Shown here piece by piece: positions 21,986 through 31,308 of a stretch of 64,000 nt of DNA (position 1 is its first letter; each line of letters opens with the position of its first letter). Source of the DNA: CALCLY01 sp900552775 (GTDB taxonomy: Bacteria; Bacillota; Clostridia; UMGS1883; UMGS1540); NCBI GenBank assembly GCA_937966555.1, contig CALCLY010000027.1:14881-78880 (forward strand). Reading direction: 5' to 3'. The notes below the pieces were generated by a model that was not told where the DNA came from, searched no databases, and saw nothing but the letters and a program-made list of their open reading frames with translations. The translations under genes and the position numbers were made by a program.

Positions 21986-23512
21986 TCATCCCCAGAATTT
22001 CTGATCCAGATTTCTGTACTGAACCGCCTCGGCAACATGCATCATGCCGATTTTTTCAGACCCCGCAAGATCTGCAATCGTCCTCGAAACCTTAAGGATT
22101 CTGCTGTGCGCACGCGCGCTCAAATGCATCACTTCAAACGCGCCTTTCAAAACCTTTTCGGCTTCCCTGTCAAGCTCGCAGTATTTTGAAATATTCTCGC
22201 CCGAAAGACCTGCATTTGTGTAAAAACCGCAGCCCTTGTATCTTTCCGCCTGGATTTCGCGCGCCTTCACAACTCTCTTTTTAATCTGTGCCGAGGTTTC
22301 CGCCGGCGGCAGCTTTATGTCTTTATATGAAAGGCTTGAAGCCTCTGTTTGTATATCAATTCTGTCAAGCAGAGGACCGCTGATTTTTGAAAGATATCTC
22401 TGAACGGACGCCTCCGAGCAGCGGCATTTTCTGTTCCTGTCGCCGTAATAGCCGCATTTACACGGGTTCATCGCCGCGACAAGCATTGTGCGGCATGGAT
22501 ATGTAACGCTTGCGGCAACGCGCGTTATGCGCACCTCTCCGTCTTCAATAGGCTGGCGCATAACCTCCGTGGCATCGCGCCGAAACTCCGGAAACTCGTC
22601 CAGAAACAAAACTCCGTTGTGCGCCAGGGAAAGCTCCCCGGGGCGCGGCACCGAGCCGCCGCCGACAAGACCCACGGTTGAAATGCTGTGGTGCGGCGCG
22701 CGGAACGGACGTCTTGTTATAAGCGAAAGTCCGTTTTTCAAAAGTCCGGCAACGCTGTATATTTTTGTGGTTTCAAGCGCTTCCTCGGGCGTGAGGTCGG
22801 GCAATATTGAAGGAATACGCTGTGCAAGCATCGTTTTCCCCGAGCCGGGAGAGCCGACAATAAGGCAATTGTGACCGCCCGACGCCGCAACCTCTATCGC
22901 ACGCTTGACGATAGTCTGTCCGCGAACCTCCGAAAAGTCGTACGGATAGACAGAATTTCTTTTGAAAAGTTCATTAAAGTTTACAAAGGTTTCCTGCATT
23001 GGGGTTTCGCCCGTGAGAAGTTCCGCCGCCTGGCGCAGCGTTTTCACGCCGAAAATTGCCGTTTTTCTCACAAGCGCCGCTTCCTTCGCGTTGTCATAAG
23101 GCACCACAAAGCGGCACAGTCCGGCTTTCGCCGTGTCCATCACCGCCGGCAGAACGCCCGGCACGGGCCGAACCTCGCCCGAGAGCGAAAGCTCACCCAA
23201 AACAACCGTGGGTTCTATGCCGGTTTTAATCTGCTCTGTCGCCTTCAAAATCGCAATTGCTATGGGCAAGTCGAAAAGAGATCCCTCTTTTTTTATGCCC
23301 GACGGCGCAAGGTTTATCGTGTACCGGCGCGACGGAAACTCATATCCGCAGTTTTTTATGGCGGCGCGCACTCTCTCGCGCGCTTCTTTCACCGTGGCGT
23401 CCGGCAGACCCACAATTTCAAATGCGGGCAGCCCCTGAGAAACATCCGCCTCAACGGTAACAATATGCCCGTCAAGACCCGTCAGACAGCAGGTTTTAAC
23501 CTCTGCAATCAT
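21986..23512 (-). CDS. YifB/ComM-family Mg-chelatase-like AAA+ ATPase
   Basis: A protein of 508 residues, the usual length. The N-terminal Lon-protease-like fold (VEADVSQGLPAFEIVGLPDATVKEARERVRAA) is followed by an AAA+ core with Walker A GSPGSGKTMLAQR near 220 and Walker B LFLDEFPEF near 300, a CxxC...C zinc-like cluster (CKCGYYGDRNRKCRCSE) and a C-terminal lid. ComM is a helicase aiding branch migration in natural transformation in Vibrio and Haemophilus. The role in Clostridia is less clear. It overlaps the yfcE-like gene by four bases. Confidence 0.93.
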   Translation of the reverse strand: MIAEVKTCCLTGLDGHIVTVEADVSQGLPAFEIVGLPDATVKEARERVRAAIKNCGYEFPSRRYTINLAPSGIKKEGSLFDLPIAIAILKATEQIKTGIEPTVVLGELSLSGEVRPVPGVLPAVMDTAKAGLCRFVVPYDNAKEAALVRKTAIFGVKTLRQAAELLTGETPMQETFVNFNELFKRNSVYPYDFSEVRGQTIVKRAIEVAASGGHNCLIVGSPGSGKTMLAQRIPSILPDLTPEEALETTKIYSVAGLLKNGLSLITRRPFRAPHHSISTVGLVGGGSVPRPGELSLAHNGVLFLDEFPEFRRDATEVMRQPIEDGEVRITRVAASVTYPCRTMLVAAMNPCKCGYYGDRNRKCRCSEASVQRYLSKISGPLLDRIDIQTEASSLSYKDIKLPPAETSAQIKKRVVKAREIQAERYKGCGFYTNAGLSGENISKYCELDREAEKVLKGAFEVMHLSARAHSRILKVSRTIADLAGSEKIGMMHVAEAVQYRNLDQKFWG

Positions 23513-24051
23513 TTTGTTATCTCCTTTTGGTTATATTCTTCGCCGCCCAGCGTTTTCCAATGGAATGTACCGTCAAATATCATATAGCTGTGGGGCGAAT
23601 CCTGTTTCGGAATCGAAACGGAACCCGGATTTATATATGTGTAATTATCGTATTCTCTGCACTCCGGCACATGCGTGTGACCGCACAGCAGAATTTCTCC
23701 GTGCAGCTTTGAGAGAAAATCGTCGCTCAAGTTGTGCCCGTGAGCCGCATAAATCGTAACGCCGTCCGCAAGCAGAACCGCGCGCGGCGCAAGAATGTCA
23801 AACGGCAGCACCATGGCGTCAACCTCTGTGTCGCAGTTGCCGCGAACGCATATTATTTTGTCCGCCGCCGGCTGAAGAAGCGATATAACCTCCTTTGGGT
23901 CGTACAAATCAGGCAATGCGTTTCTCGGTCCGTGATAAAGTATATCTCCGAGAAGCAAAAGCCTGTCGGGATTTTCTCTTTTGTATGCCTCCATAAGTTT
24001 TGATACGTATTTTGCAGAACCGTGAAGGTCCGATGCTATCATAATTTTCAT
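23509..24051 (-). CDS. YfcE/MJ0936-family metallophosphodiesterase
   Basis: A protein of 180 residues. Calcineurin-like motifs in order: SDLHGS, LLGDILYHGPRN, VRGNCD, AAHGH and CGHTHVP, the di-metal ligands of small phosphodiesterases. The E. coli homologue YfcE cleaves phosphodiesters in vitro; the natural substrate is not known. GGAAGGAGA precedes the ATG. Confidence 0.92.
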   Translation of the reverse strand: MKIMIASDLHGSAKYVSKLMEAYKRENPDRLLLLGDILYHGPRNALPDLYDPKEVISLLQPAADKIICVRGNCDTEVDAMVLPFDILAPRAVLLADGVTIYAAHGHNLSDDFLSKLHGEILLCGHTHVPECREYDNYTYINPGSVSIPKQDSPHSYMIFDGTFHWKTLGGEEYNQKEITK

Positions 24052-24106
24052 GTTATTCTCCTTCCTTTGAGCTTCGCTGCTCTACCACCTTTTCGCTTTC
24101 AAAGCG

Positions 24107-24135
24107 CCGTAGGGGCGACCCTGTGTGGTCGCCCG
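24107..24135 (+). repeat. R1 REP hairpin
   Basis: Loop CTGTGT. Flanked by GCTTTGAAAGC-type sequence instead of a full R2 end. Confidence 0.85.
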
Positions 24136-24165
24136 TTTTGTTTGCGCACACCGCACATTTCTTAC

Positions 24166-25011
24166 CTATCTCTTAAACCCTTCTCCCAAAACCTCTTTGG
24201 CGTCATTTATAATAACAAACGCATCGGGATCAAACTCGCGCACGGTTTTGACAAGCTGCGGAAGTTCCTTGGGGCGCACCACGCAAAGCAGCATAAGTCC
24301 GTCATCTCCCGAATACATGCCGCGGCAATGTATTCCCGAAACGCCGCGTTCGAACCTTTCCATAACGCAGCGCGCTATTTCCTCATTTTTCTTCGAGAAA
24401 ATATGCACGGTTTTCGCATCGTCTCCCCACGTAACAAGAATGTCCGTGATTTTCGCCGAAACGTACATGGAAAGGAGCGAATAAAATGTTATGTCAAAAT
24501 CGCCGAAAACTATGCCCGAAAGCGCTATGGTTGCGCAGTCTATTATAAGAATCAGACGCGCTATGGAAATATGAGGGAAAAACTTTTTTAAAATAAGACC
24601 GGCAAAGTCGCTGCCGCCCGTGGACGAACCCACGCGCACCACAAGCCCGAGTCCCACGCCGCAAAGCACGCCGCCCGAAAGCGCAGCAACCAAAACATTG
24701 CCCGTATACGGCGGAAAATAGCTTACAACTTCAAGAAAAACTGTGAAAAGCAGCGTTCCCGAAACAGTTTTTGCAATCGCATATTTGCCCAAATGTCTGT
24801 AACCCAGCACAAAAAGCACCGCGTTTAACACAAGGTTTGTAATTGACAGTTTAATGCCGAAAAGGTGAAGCAGCACCGTTGCAACAGTTGTTACGCCGCC
24901 CGTGGAAATTTTACCCGGCGCCAAAAACATCGCCGCGCTCAGCGCCATGAGAAAGGTTCCGGCTGCGATAAAAGCCTGTTCAAAAAGTATTGTCTTCACC
25001 TTTTTTTGCAT
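24166..25011 (-). CDS. YitT-family membrane protein (DUF161 + DUF2179)
   Basis: A protein of 281 residues. About five membrane spans fill residues 10-190 (LAPGKISTGGVTTVATVLLHLFG, VVRVGSSTGGSDFAGLILKKF), then a cytosolic DUF2179 domain (KTVHIFSKKNEEIARCVMERFERGVSGI..., EFDPDAFVIINDAKEVLGEGF). The biochemical role of this common Bacillota family is unknown. The ATG at 25011 is seven bases after GGAG; a TTG two codons upstream is not needed. It starts 11 bases after the DUF3048 gene. Confidence 0.9.
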   Translation of the reverse strand: MQKKVKTILFEQAFIAAGTFLMALSAAMFLAPGKISTGGVTTVATVLLHLFGIKLSITNLVLNAVLFVLGYRHLGKYAIAKTVSGTLLFTVFLEVVSYFPPYTGNVLVAALSGGVLCGVGLGLVVRVGSSTGGSDFAGLILKKFFPHISIARLILIIDCATIALSGIVFGDFDITFYSLLSMYVSAKITDILVTWGDDAKTVHIFSKKNEEIARCVMERFERGVSGIHCRGMYSGDDGLMLLCVVRPKELPQLVKTVREFDPDAFVIINDAKEVLGEGFKR

Positions 25012-25022
25012 ATTCAATCTCC

Positions 25023-26030
25023 TTATTCAATTGCTGTATTGACGGATGTTGAAACGATTTCAACCCAGGTCTGACCGGGGTTTAATTTAATTTCGTTTCC
25101 GCTTCCGTCTTTCCATACGGTTTTTGCGGTTCTGCTTTCCTTGCTCCATTTAACCGGCACGCATTTGCCTGCCGTGAGGAAATATCCTTCGCCGCTTCCC
25201 ACATCGGAAATATTTATTCTTGCACTTCCGTCACCCAAAGGCGCTTCATGCATTTTCATCACGATAATATTCTCCGCCGCAATCTTCGCGCCCTCCTGCA
25301 AAGCGTAGGGAGAACCGTTTACGATGCGCGAATATGTTCCGCTCTCCGCGTCATATTCAAATTTCACCGAATAGAACGATGCGAACGGTATGTAAACCGA
25401 GCTTGCCGCGTCACCCTCGGGGGTGTAGCGCTCGTCTGCGAAATTAAGCGGCGCTTTTTCGCGGTCTGTTCTGTAGCTTTTGGCGCTTATCTGCTCGTTT
25501 ATAAGCTTCATGGAAGTAAACGCGCTGTGATAGTCGTTTTTATGTTTTCTTTCGCGCCAGAATGCGCCGGCGTCATAAATTCCGTTTATGTTGTTTATGC
25601 CGAGTGCCGGAATATCCTCCATCGCCCTGGGACTCCAGCCGAAATGCGTGTAAATTGCGTCATGCTCCGAGGCATAGTCGAGAAAATAGTGTCTCGATGA
25701 GCGCACGGGACCGATTTTTTCGGTTTCCGTCTCGTTGAAAAGAGCCATAAGACGTGTTGCGCTGCCCTCAACGGTTATCTCATAAATAAGATATGCCTCC
25801 GAAAGTCCGGCATGAGGCCATGCGTCTTTATTGTCGTTATCTATCATAACGGCAACGGGTCTTTTTGTTGCTTTCTCGTATTTTACCGCAAAATCGTCCT
25901 TCTGCGGTTCCGGCGCAGCGGTCTCCGTCGGTGCCGGAATGCTCTCCGTCTCGGCTTTTTTCTTTCCGCACGCTGAAAAAGCGCCCGCCATCATAATAAC
26001 CGCCAGAAATAAACTCAGTTTCTTTTTCAT
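25023..26030 (-). CDS. DUF3048 lipoprotein (YerB-like)
   Basis: A protein of 335 residues. Lipoprotein signal peptide with lipobox FSAC, then a Pro/Thr/Glu linker and the DUF3048 body (RPVAVMIDNDNKDAWPHAGLSEAYLIYEI, GPVRSSRHYFLDYASEHDAIYTHFG) and its C-terminal companion domain (NPGQTWVEIVST). Function is unknown; it is displayed on the outer face of the membrane. The ATG follows GGAGATTCTT; the longer frame runs into R3 repeat sequence. Confidence 0.9.
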   Translation of the reverse strand: MKKKLSLFLAVIMMAGAFSACGKKKAETESIPAPTETAAPEPQKDDFAVKYEKATKRPVAVMIDNDNKDAWPHAGLSEAYLIYEITVEGSATRLMALFNETETEKIGPVRSSRHYFLDYASEHDAIYTHFGWSPRAMEDIPALGINNINGIYDAGAFWRERKHKNDYHSAFTSMKLINEQISAKSYRTDREKAPLNFADERYTPEGDAASSVYIPFASFYSVKFEYDAESGTYSRIVNGSPYALQEGAKIAAENIIVMKMHEAPLGDGSARINISDVGSGEGYFLTAGKCVPVKWSKESRTAKTVWKDGSGNEIKLNPGQTWVEIVSTSVNTAIE

Positions 26031-26059
26031 AAGAATCTCCAATCCGATATCAAATTTTC

Positions 26060-26241
26060 GCTCACGCTTGTTCGCTCTCCATAGCCACCGTGAAAAGTTG
26101 GTAGTGCCGCGAATGCGTATATGTGTGCATTTATAAACACCAAGCATTCGCAAACGTGACTTTTCGCGGAAAAGGAGGGACAGCGGAGCGTGTGACTGAT
26201 TTTGTATTCAAAATCAGAACGAAGCGCAGCTTGTTCCGACG
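26060..26241 (-). repeat. R3 module, full copy
   Basis: Minus strand: CGTCGGAACAAGCTGCGC, AAAATCAGTCACACGCTCC, CCGCGAAAAGT, GCATTCGC..., ACTTTTCACGG, then GGAGAGCGAACAAGCGTGAGC. An inner GCGAATGC/GCATTCGC pair is perfect here, unlike the copy at 21780. Confidence 0.75.
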
Positions 26242-26270
26242 CCGTAGGGGCGACCCTGCGTGGTCGCCCG
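26242..26270 (+). repeat. R1 REP hairpin
   Basis: Loop CTGCGT. Confidence 0.85.
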
Positions 26271-26352
26271 CCTTGTGTTACGCGCATACGATATTTTTTA
26301 CATATCAACAAATCTATTTTACCACTTTTTAACCAAAAAGGCAAGAAAAATA

Positions 26353-28272
26353 TTATTCAAGCTCAAACGCACCGGTATAAAGTCTGTAATAAGTGCCTTT
26401 TTTGGCAATAAGCTCGTCATGGCTGCCGCGTTCAATTATTCTGCCGTGGTCAAGCACCATAATAACATCGGAGTTTCTTACGGTGGAAAGCCTGTGCGCT
26501 ATAACAAACACGGTTCTGCCCTCCATAAGCTTGTCCATGCCGCGCTGAACTATCGCCTCGGTGCGCGTGTCAATGGAGGACGTTGCCTCGTCAAGTATCA
26601 TAACCGGCGGATCGGCAACGGCAGCACGCGCTATTGCGATAAGCTGTCTCTGACCCTGCGAAAGGTTTGCGCCGTTATTTGAAAGCTCTGTTTCATATCC
26701 CTGCGGAAGTCTTGAAATAAAATCGTCCGCGCCGGCAAGTTCCGCCGCTTTTCTGCACTCGTTGTCCGTGGCTTCAAGTCTGCCGTAGCGGATATTGTCC
26801 ATAACGGTGCCGGTGAAAAGATTCGTCTCCTGCAAAACTATGCCTAAGGATTTTCTCAAATCATCCTTCTTTATTTTGTTTATATTTATGCCGTCATAGC
26901 GGATTTTTCCGTCTTCGATATCGTAAAACCTGTTGATAAGGTTTGTGATTGTTGTTTTTCCGGCGCCGGTTGCGCCCACGAAAGCCACCTTCTGACCCGG
27001 CTCGGCATATACGGAAACGTCGTGCAGAATCTGCTTGCCCTTCGTATAGGAAAAGTCAACGTCAACCATTCTCACATCGCCGCGAAGCTCCGTATAAGTC
27101 AGGCTTCCGTCTCCGTGGGGGTGCTTCCACGCCCATTTTCCGGTGTGTTCCGCACTTTCTTCTATGCTGCCGTCTTCTTTGATTTTCGCGTTTACCAAAG
27201 TTACATATCCGTCATCTGCCTCAGGCTTTTCGTCCGCCAGTTCAAAAACACGCTCCGCGCCGGCAAGACCCATTACAATGGCGTTAATCTGCTGCGAAAG
27301 CTGGTTTATGTTTCCCGTAAACTGCTTTGTCATATTAAGAAACGGCACAACTATGCTTATGTCGAGTATCGCTCCCGAAAGGCTTAAATTAGGCAGACGC
27401 ATTGTTATGAAAAATCCGCCGGCAAGCGCAATTATAACATAGATTATGTTACCGATATTGCCTATTACGGGGCCCAGAATATTTGCATATGCGTTTGCTT
27501 TTTTCGTGTCCTCGTAAAGAGCGTCGTTTATTTCATCAAAATCGCGTTCGCACTCTCTCTCGTGCGAAAAGACCTTGACAACCTTCTGACCGTTCATCAT
27601 TTCCTGAACAAAGCCCTCCGCGCGGCCTATTGATTTCTGCTGACGTATGAAATATTTTGCCGAGCCGCCGCCGACATTTTTTGTCACAAGCATCATAAGC
27701 GCAACGCCCAAAAGCAGCACAAGTGTCATCCATACGCTGTAATAAATCATTACGAAAAAGACGAGTATAACCACCGACCCTGCGCGAAGAAGCGAGGGCA
27801 GCGCCTGTGACACAAGCTGTCTTAAAGCGTCTATATCGTTTGTGTAATGGCTCATGATATCGCCGTGTTTGTTTTGGTCAAAGTATTTTATCGGCAGTTT
27901 CTGCATTCCGCCGAACATTTTACAGCGCATTTTGCAAAGAAATCCCTGCGTGATAAATGCCATAAGCTGCGTGTAAAGAAGCGTCGCGGCAAGTGAAATC
28001 ACATAAAGCGTTATAAGTATTGCCATTTTCGGAACAAGCTCCGCGTGCGCCGCGCTCCAGTCGGAGGTTTCGATGTATTTGCTTATAATCGCTATAACCT
28101 TTTGCAGGAAAACGTCCGGCAAAGCCGCGGCAAGAGCCGAAAAGAGTATGCAGAAAATTGTGACGGGGACAAGAACCGGATAATACTCAAAAAGCGTTTT
28201 CAGCACTCTGCCGAAAACACCTTTTTTCGGCTGCCCGCCGCGCGGTGCGGCTTTCATATTATTTCTGCTCAT
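26353..28272 (-). CDS. ABC exporter half-transporter, catalytically canonical subunit
   Basis: A protein of 639 residues: six-helix membrane domain (about 45-350), an insert of about 40 residues rich in acid and Gly near 370-410, and a nucleotide-binding domain with Walker A GATGAGKTT (near 435), Q-loop VLQETNLF, signature LSQGQRQ and Walker B MILDEATSSID with the catalytic Glu. It overlaps the next upstream gene by 14 bases. Together they form a heterodimeric BmrCD/TM287-288-type multidrug or lipid exporter. GAAGGGAGG precedes the ATG. Confidence 0.92.
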   Translation of the reverse strand: MSRNNMKAAPRGGQPKKGVFGRVLKTLFEYYPVLVPVTIFCILFSALAAALPDVFLQKVIAIISKYIETSDWSAAHAELVPKMAILITLYVISLAATLLYTQLMAFITQGFLCKMRCKMFGGMQKLPIKYFDQNKHGDIMSHYTNDIDALRQLVSQALPSLLRAGSVVILVFFVMIYYSVWMTLVLLLGVALMMLVTKNVGGGSAKYFIRQQKSIGRAEGFVQEMMNGQKVVKVFSHERECERDFDEINDALYEDTKKANAYANILGPVIGNIGNIIYVIIALAGGFFITMRLPNLSLSGAILDISIVVPFLNMTKQFTGNINQLSQQINAIVMGLAGAERVFELADEKPEADDGYVTLVNAKIKEDGSIEESAEHTGKWAWKHPHGDGSLTYTELRGDVRMVDVDFSYTKGKQILHDVSVYAEPGQKVAFVGATGAGKTTITNLINRFYDIEDGKIRYDGININKIKKDDLRKSLGIVLQETNLFTGTVMDNIRYGRLEATDNECRKAAELAGADDFISRLPQGYETELSNNGANLSQGQRQLIAIARAAVADPPVMILDEATSSIDTRTEAIVQRGMDKLMEGRTVFVIAHRLSTVRNSDVIMVLDHGRIIERGSHDELIAKKGTYYRLYTGAFELE

Positions 28273-30007
28273 CTTTGTCCCCTCCCTTCGTCTGCTGCTC
28301 AAAGATTTCTCTGTATATCTCGCTGCGCTCCATAAGCTCGCTGTGCGTGCCGGAATCTGCAACCGTGCCGTTGTCCATTACAACTATAATATCCGCATCC
28401 TCAACCGAGGCAATGCGCTGCGCTATTATAATTTTTGTGGTTTCCGGAATGTATTTTTTAAACGCCGAGCGGATAAGCGCGTCGGTTTTCGTGTCAACCG
28501 CGCTTGTGGAGTCGTCAAGAATAAGTATTTTCGGCTTTTTCAAAAGTGCGCGCGCTATGCACAGGCGCTGCTTCTGACCGCCCGAAACATTTGTTCCTCC
28601 CTGTTCGATACGCGTTTCATATTTATCGGGAAAGCTTTCCACAAACTCGTCCGCACAGGCAAGGCGGCAGGCCTCGCGCAGCTCATCGTCTGTAGCGTTT
28701 TCATTGCCCCATCTGAGGTTTTCGGCTATCGTGCCGGAAAACAGCAGATTTTTCTGAAGCACCATTGATACCGCGCCGCGGAGCGTGTCGAGGTGATATT
28801 TTCTTACATCCTCGCCGCCTACCGAAACCGTACCCTCGGTCACATCGTAAAGCCTCGGAATCAGCTGCACAAGAGACGATTTTGAAGAACCCGTGCCTCC
28901 TATGATTCCCACAGTCATGCCCGATTTTATATGAAGATTTATATCCGAAAGCGCATATTTTTTTGCGCCCGCACTGTATTTAAAGCTTACTCCGTCAAAA
29001 TCCACAGAGCCGTCTTTCACGGTCATCAAGGGATTTTCGGGTTCGGTCAGCGCCGGAGTTTCGCCCAAAACTTCGGTTATACGTTTGCCGGACTCCGCGC
29101 TCATCGTCAGCATGACGAAAATCATTGAAAGCATCATAAGCGACATAAGCACCTGCACGCCGTAGCTTAAAAGTGCCGAAATCTGACCGACGTCCAAAGC
29201 CGCGCCGCCGCTGCCTATAGCAAGCGACGAGCCTATCCACAAAATGAAAACCATGTTAAAATACATGCATAGGGTCATAAGCGGAGTGTTAAGCGCCACA
29301 ATTCTCTCCGCAAACACAAAGTCCTTTTTTATGTCCTCCGCGGCATTGTTGAATTTGTCTTTTTCGTAGTCCTCGCGCGCAAAGCCTTTTACAACGCGCA
29401 TTCCGCGCACGTTTTCCTCAACCGATTCGTTAAGCTTATCGTATTTTCTGAAAACGCGCCTGAACGCCGGCATGGCTTTTTTGCCTATAAACCACAGGCC
29501 GCAGCCGAGCACCGGTATAACAATAACAAACGCCGTGGCAAGCTTGCCGCCCATCTTAAACGCCATTATTACGGAGAAAATCATCATCAGAGGGCTTCGC
29601 ACAGCCGTTCTTATCAGCATCATGAATGCCATCTGAACATTGCTTACGTCCGTTGTAAGTCTTGTAACAAGCGAGGCGGACGAAAATTTGTCTATATTTT
29701 CAAAGCTGTAGCGCTGAATTGCGCGGAACATATCCGACCTTAAATTTTTCGCAAAACCCGCCGAAGCCTTTGAACACGTAAATCCCGCCAGTCCGCCGCA
29801 CATAAGAGACGCGCACGCCATTATAACAAGCAGAAGCCCCGTTCCCAAAAGCTCGCGTATGTCCGTTCCTTTTCGTATATCGTTTACAAGTCCCGCCGTT
29901 ATAAACGGGATTATTGTTTCAAAGATTGCCTCGCCCACAATGAGCAAAAGTGTGTAGATTGCCGGTTTTTTAAATTCTCTTACCGATGCCCAAAGTTTTT
30001 TAATCAT
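28259..30007 (-). CDS. ABC exporter half-transporter, degenerate-site subunit
   Basis: A protein of 582 residues with six membrane helices (about 15-310) and a nucleotide-binding domain: Walker A GGTGSSKSS (near 372), signature VSGGQKQ and Walker B LILDDSTSAVD. The catalytic Glu after Walker B is Asp, the mark of the inactive site of heterodimeric exporters; the partner downstream has the Glu. GGAAGGAGA precedes the ATG at 30007. The exported compound cannot be told. Confidence 0.92.
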   Translation of the reverse strand: MIKKLWASVREFKKPAIYTLLLIVGEAIFETIIPFITAGLVNDIRKGTDIRELLGTGLLLVIMACASLMCGGLAGFTCSKASAGFAKNLRSDMFRAIQRYSFENIDKFSSASLVTRLTTDVSNVQMAFMMLIRTAVRSPLMMIFSVIMAFKMGGKLATAFVIVIPVLGCGLWFIGKKAMPAFRRVFRKYDKLNESVEENVRGMRVVKGFAREDYEKDKFNNAAEDIKKDFVFAERIVALNTPLMTLCMYFNMVFILWIGSSLAIGSGGAALDVGQISALLSYGVQVLMSLMMLSMIFVMLTMSAESGKRITEVLGETPALTEPENPLMTVKDGSVDFDGVSFKYSAGAKKYALSDINLHIKSGMTVGIIGGTGSSKSSLVQLIPRLYDVTEGTVSVGGEDVRKYHLDTLRGAVSMVLQKNLLFSGTIAENLRWGNENATDDELREACRLACADEFVESFPDKYETRIEQGGTNVSGGQKQRLCIARALLKKPKILILDDSTSAVDTKTDALIRSAFKKYIPETTKIIIAQRIASVEDADIIVVMDNGTVADSGTHSELMERSEIYREIFEQQTKGGDKDEQK

Positions 30008-30067
30008 GTTATTCTCCTTCCTTAGCATTCACTGCCGCTTACGCTTGTTCGCTCTCAAACAATGTAT

Positions 30068-30095
30068 CGTAGGGGCGACCCTGCGTGGTCGCCCG
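30068..30095 (+). repeat. R1 REP hairpin
   Basis: Loop CTGCGT. Followed by the palindrome GGACAATTC-GTGAATTGTCC (30117..30138). Confidence 0.85.
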
Positions 30096-30177
30096 TTTTG
30101 TTTTTCTCACACCAAACGGACAATTCGTGAATTGTCCCTACGCGTCGGAACATACACGCCGCGGCTTTTTATGATTT

Positions 30178-30357
30178 TAAGCCTTTTCTGCGTTCTCGAT
30201 CCACCGCGAAAAGTTGGTAGTGCCGCGAATGCGTATATGTGTGCATTTATAAACACCAAGCATTCGCAAACGTGACTTTTCGCGGAAAAGGAGGGACAGC
30301 GGAGCGTGTGACTGATTTTGTTTTCAAAATCGGAACGAAGCGCAGCTTGTTCCGACG
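30178..30357 (-). repeat. R3 module, full copy
   Basis: Nearly identical to the copy at 26060..26241, flanked on both sides by REP and by GGACAATTC/GAATTGTCC palindromes (30117 and 30407), so the R1-palindrome unit is duplicated around it. Confidence 0.75.
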
Positions 30358-30386
30358 CCGTAGGGGCGACCCTGCGTGGTCGCCCG
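30358..30386 (+). repeat. R1 REP hairpin
   Basis: Loop CTGCGT; same right flank as the copy at 30068. Confidence 0.85.
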
Positions 30387-30541
30387 TTTTGTTTTTCTCA
30401 CACCAAACGGACAATTCGTGAATTGTCCCTACGCGTCGGAACGTACACACCGCGTCTGTCCGCTCTTATTTTACCAAAAAGCGGCCCCGACAATACTTTG
30501 TCAAAGCCACTTCTTTTTAATTCCGCTAAAAATCTTTTGTA

Positions 30542-31279
30542 CTATTCCTCGTCGGGAATATCGCAGTTATGGAACACGTTCTGAACATCATCGTTATCGT
30601 CAAGCATGTCGATAAGCTTTGTCATGTTCTTCAAATCGTCTTCCGATGTGAGGGTTACGGTTGTCTGGGGAACTCTCAAAACCTCCGCCGACTCTATTTT
30701 GTAGCCCTTCTCTTCAAGCGCCGCACAAACCGCGCCGAAAACGTCCGGATCTGTTGAAACTTCAAAATATCCGTCATCCTCTGCGGAAAAATCGTCTGCT
30801 CCGGCATCGAGCGCGTCCATCATAAGCTGATCCTCGTCCGCTCCCTCGCCGTTTACTATTATAATTCCCTTCTTGTCAAACATGAATGTTACACATCCCG
30901 TCTGACCGAGGTTGCCGCCGCATTTGTCAAAATAATGTCTCATGTCGGCAGCGGTTCTGTTTCTGTTGTCGGTGAGTGTTTCAACAATAACCGCAACGCC
31001 GCTCGGACCGTAGCCTTCATATACGATTTCCTCGTAATTGTCGCCGCCCGTTTCGCCTGCCGCTTTTTTGATGCAGCGCTGAATATTGTCGTTTGGCATA
31101 TTGTTTGAGCGCGCCTTCAAAATAGCGTCGCGCAGCTTTGTGTTGCTCTCCGGGTCCGCTCCGCCGGCTTTAACGATTACCGAAATTTCTCTGCCGAGCT
31201 TTGTGAATATTTTGGCTCTCTGATTGTCACTTTTTTCTTTTTTATGTTTTATGTTACTCCACTTGGAATGACCTGACAC
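30542..31279 (-). CDS. yebC: YebC/PmpR-family protein (TACO1-like)
   Basis: A protein of 245 residues. It begins MSGHSKWSNIKHKKEKSDNQRAK, the invariant family N terminus, with GGxxPxxN and a long acidic C-terminal part. The family is annotated as a transcription regulator; some members assist ribosomes at proline-rich stalls. It is last in the pth-mfd-prsA run. Confidence 0.95.
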   Translation of the reverse strand: MSGHSKWSNIKHKKEKSDNQRAKIFTKLGREISVIVKAGGADPESNTKLRDAILKARSNNMPNDNIQRCIKKAAGETGGDNYEEIVYEGYGPSGVAVIVETLTDNRNRTAADMRHYFDKCGGNLGQTGCVTFMFDKKGIIIVNGEGADEDQLMMDALDAGADDFSAEDDGYFEVSTDPDVFGAVCAALEEKGYKIESAEVLRVPQTTVTLTSEDDLKNMTKLIDMLDDNDDVQNVFHNCDIPDEE

Positions 31280-31308
31280 TGTACTTCCTCCTAAACTACC
31301 CTGTTAAA

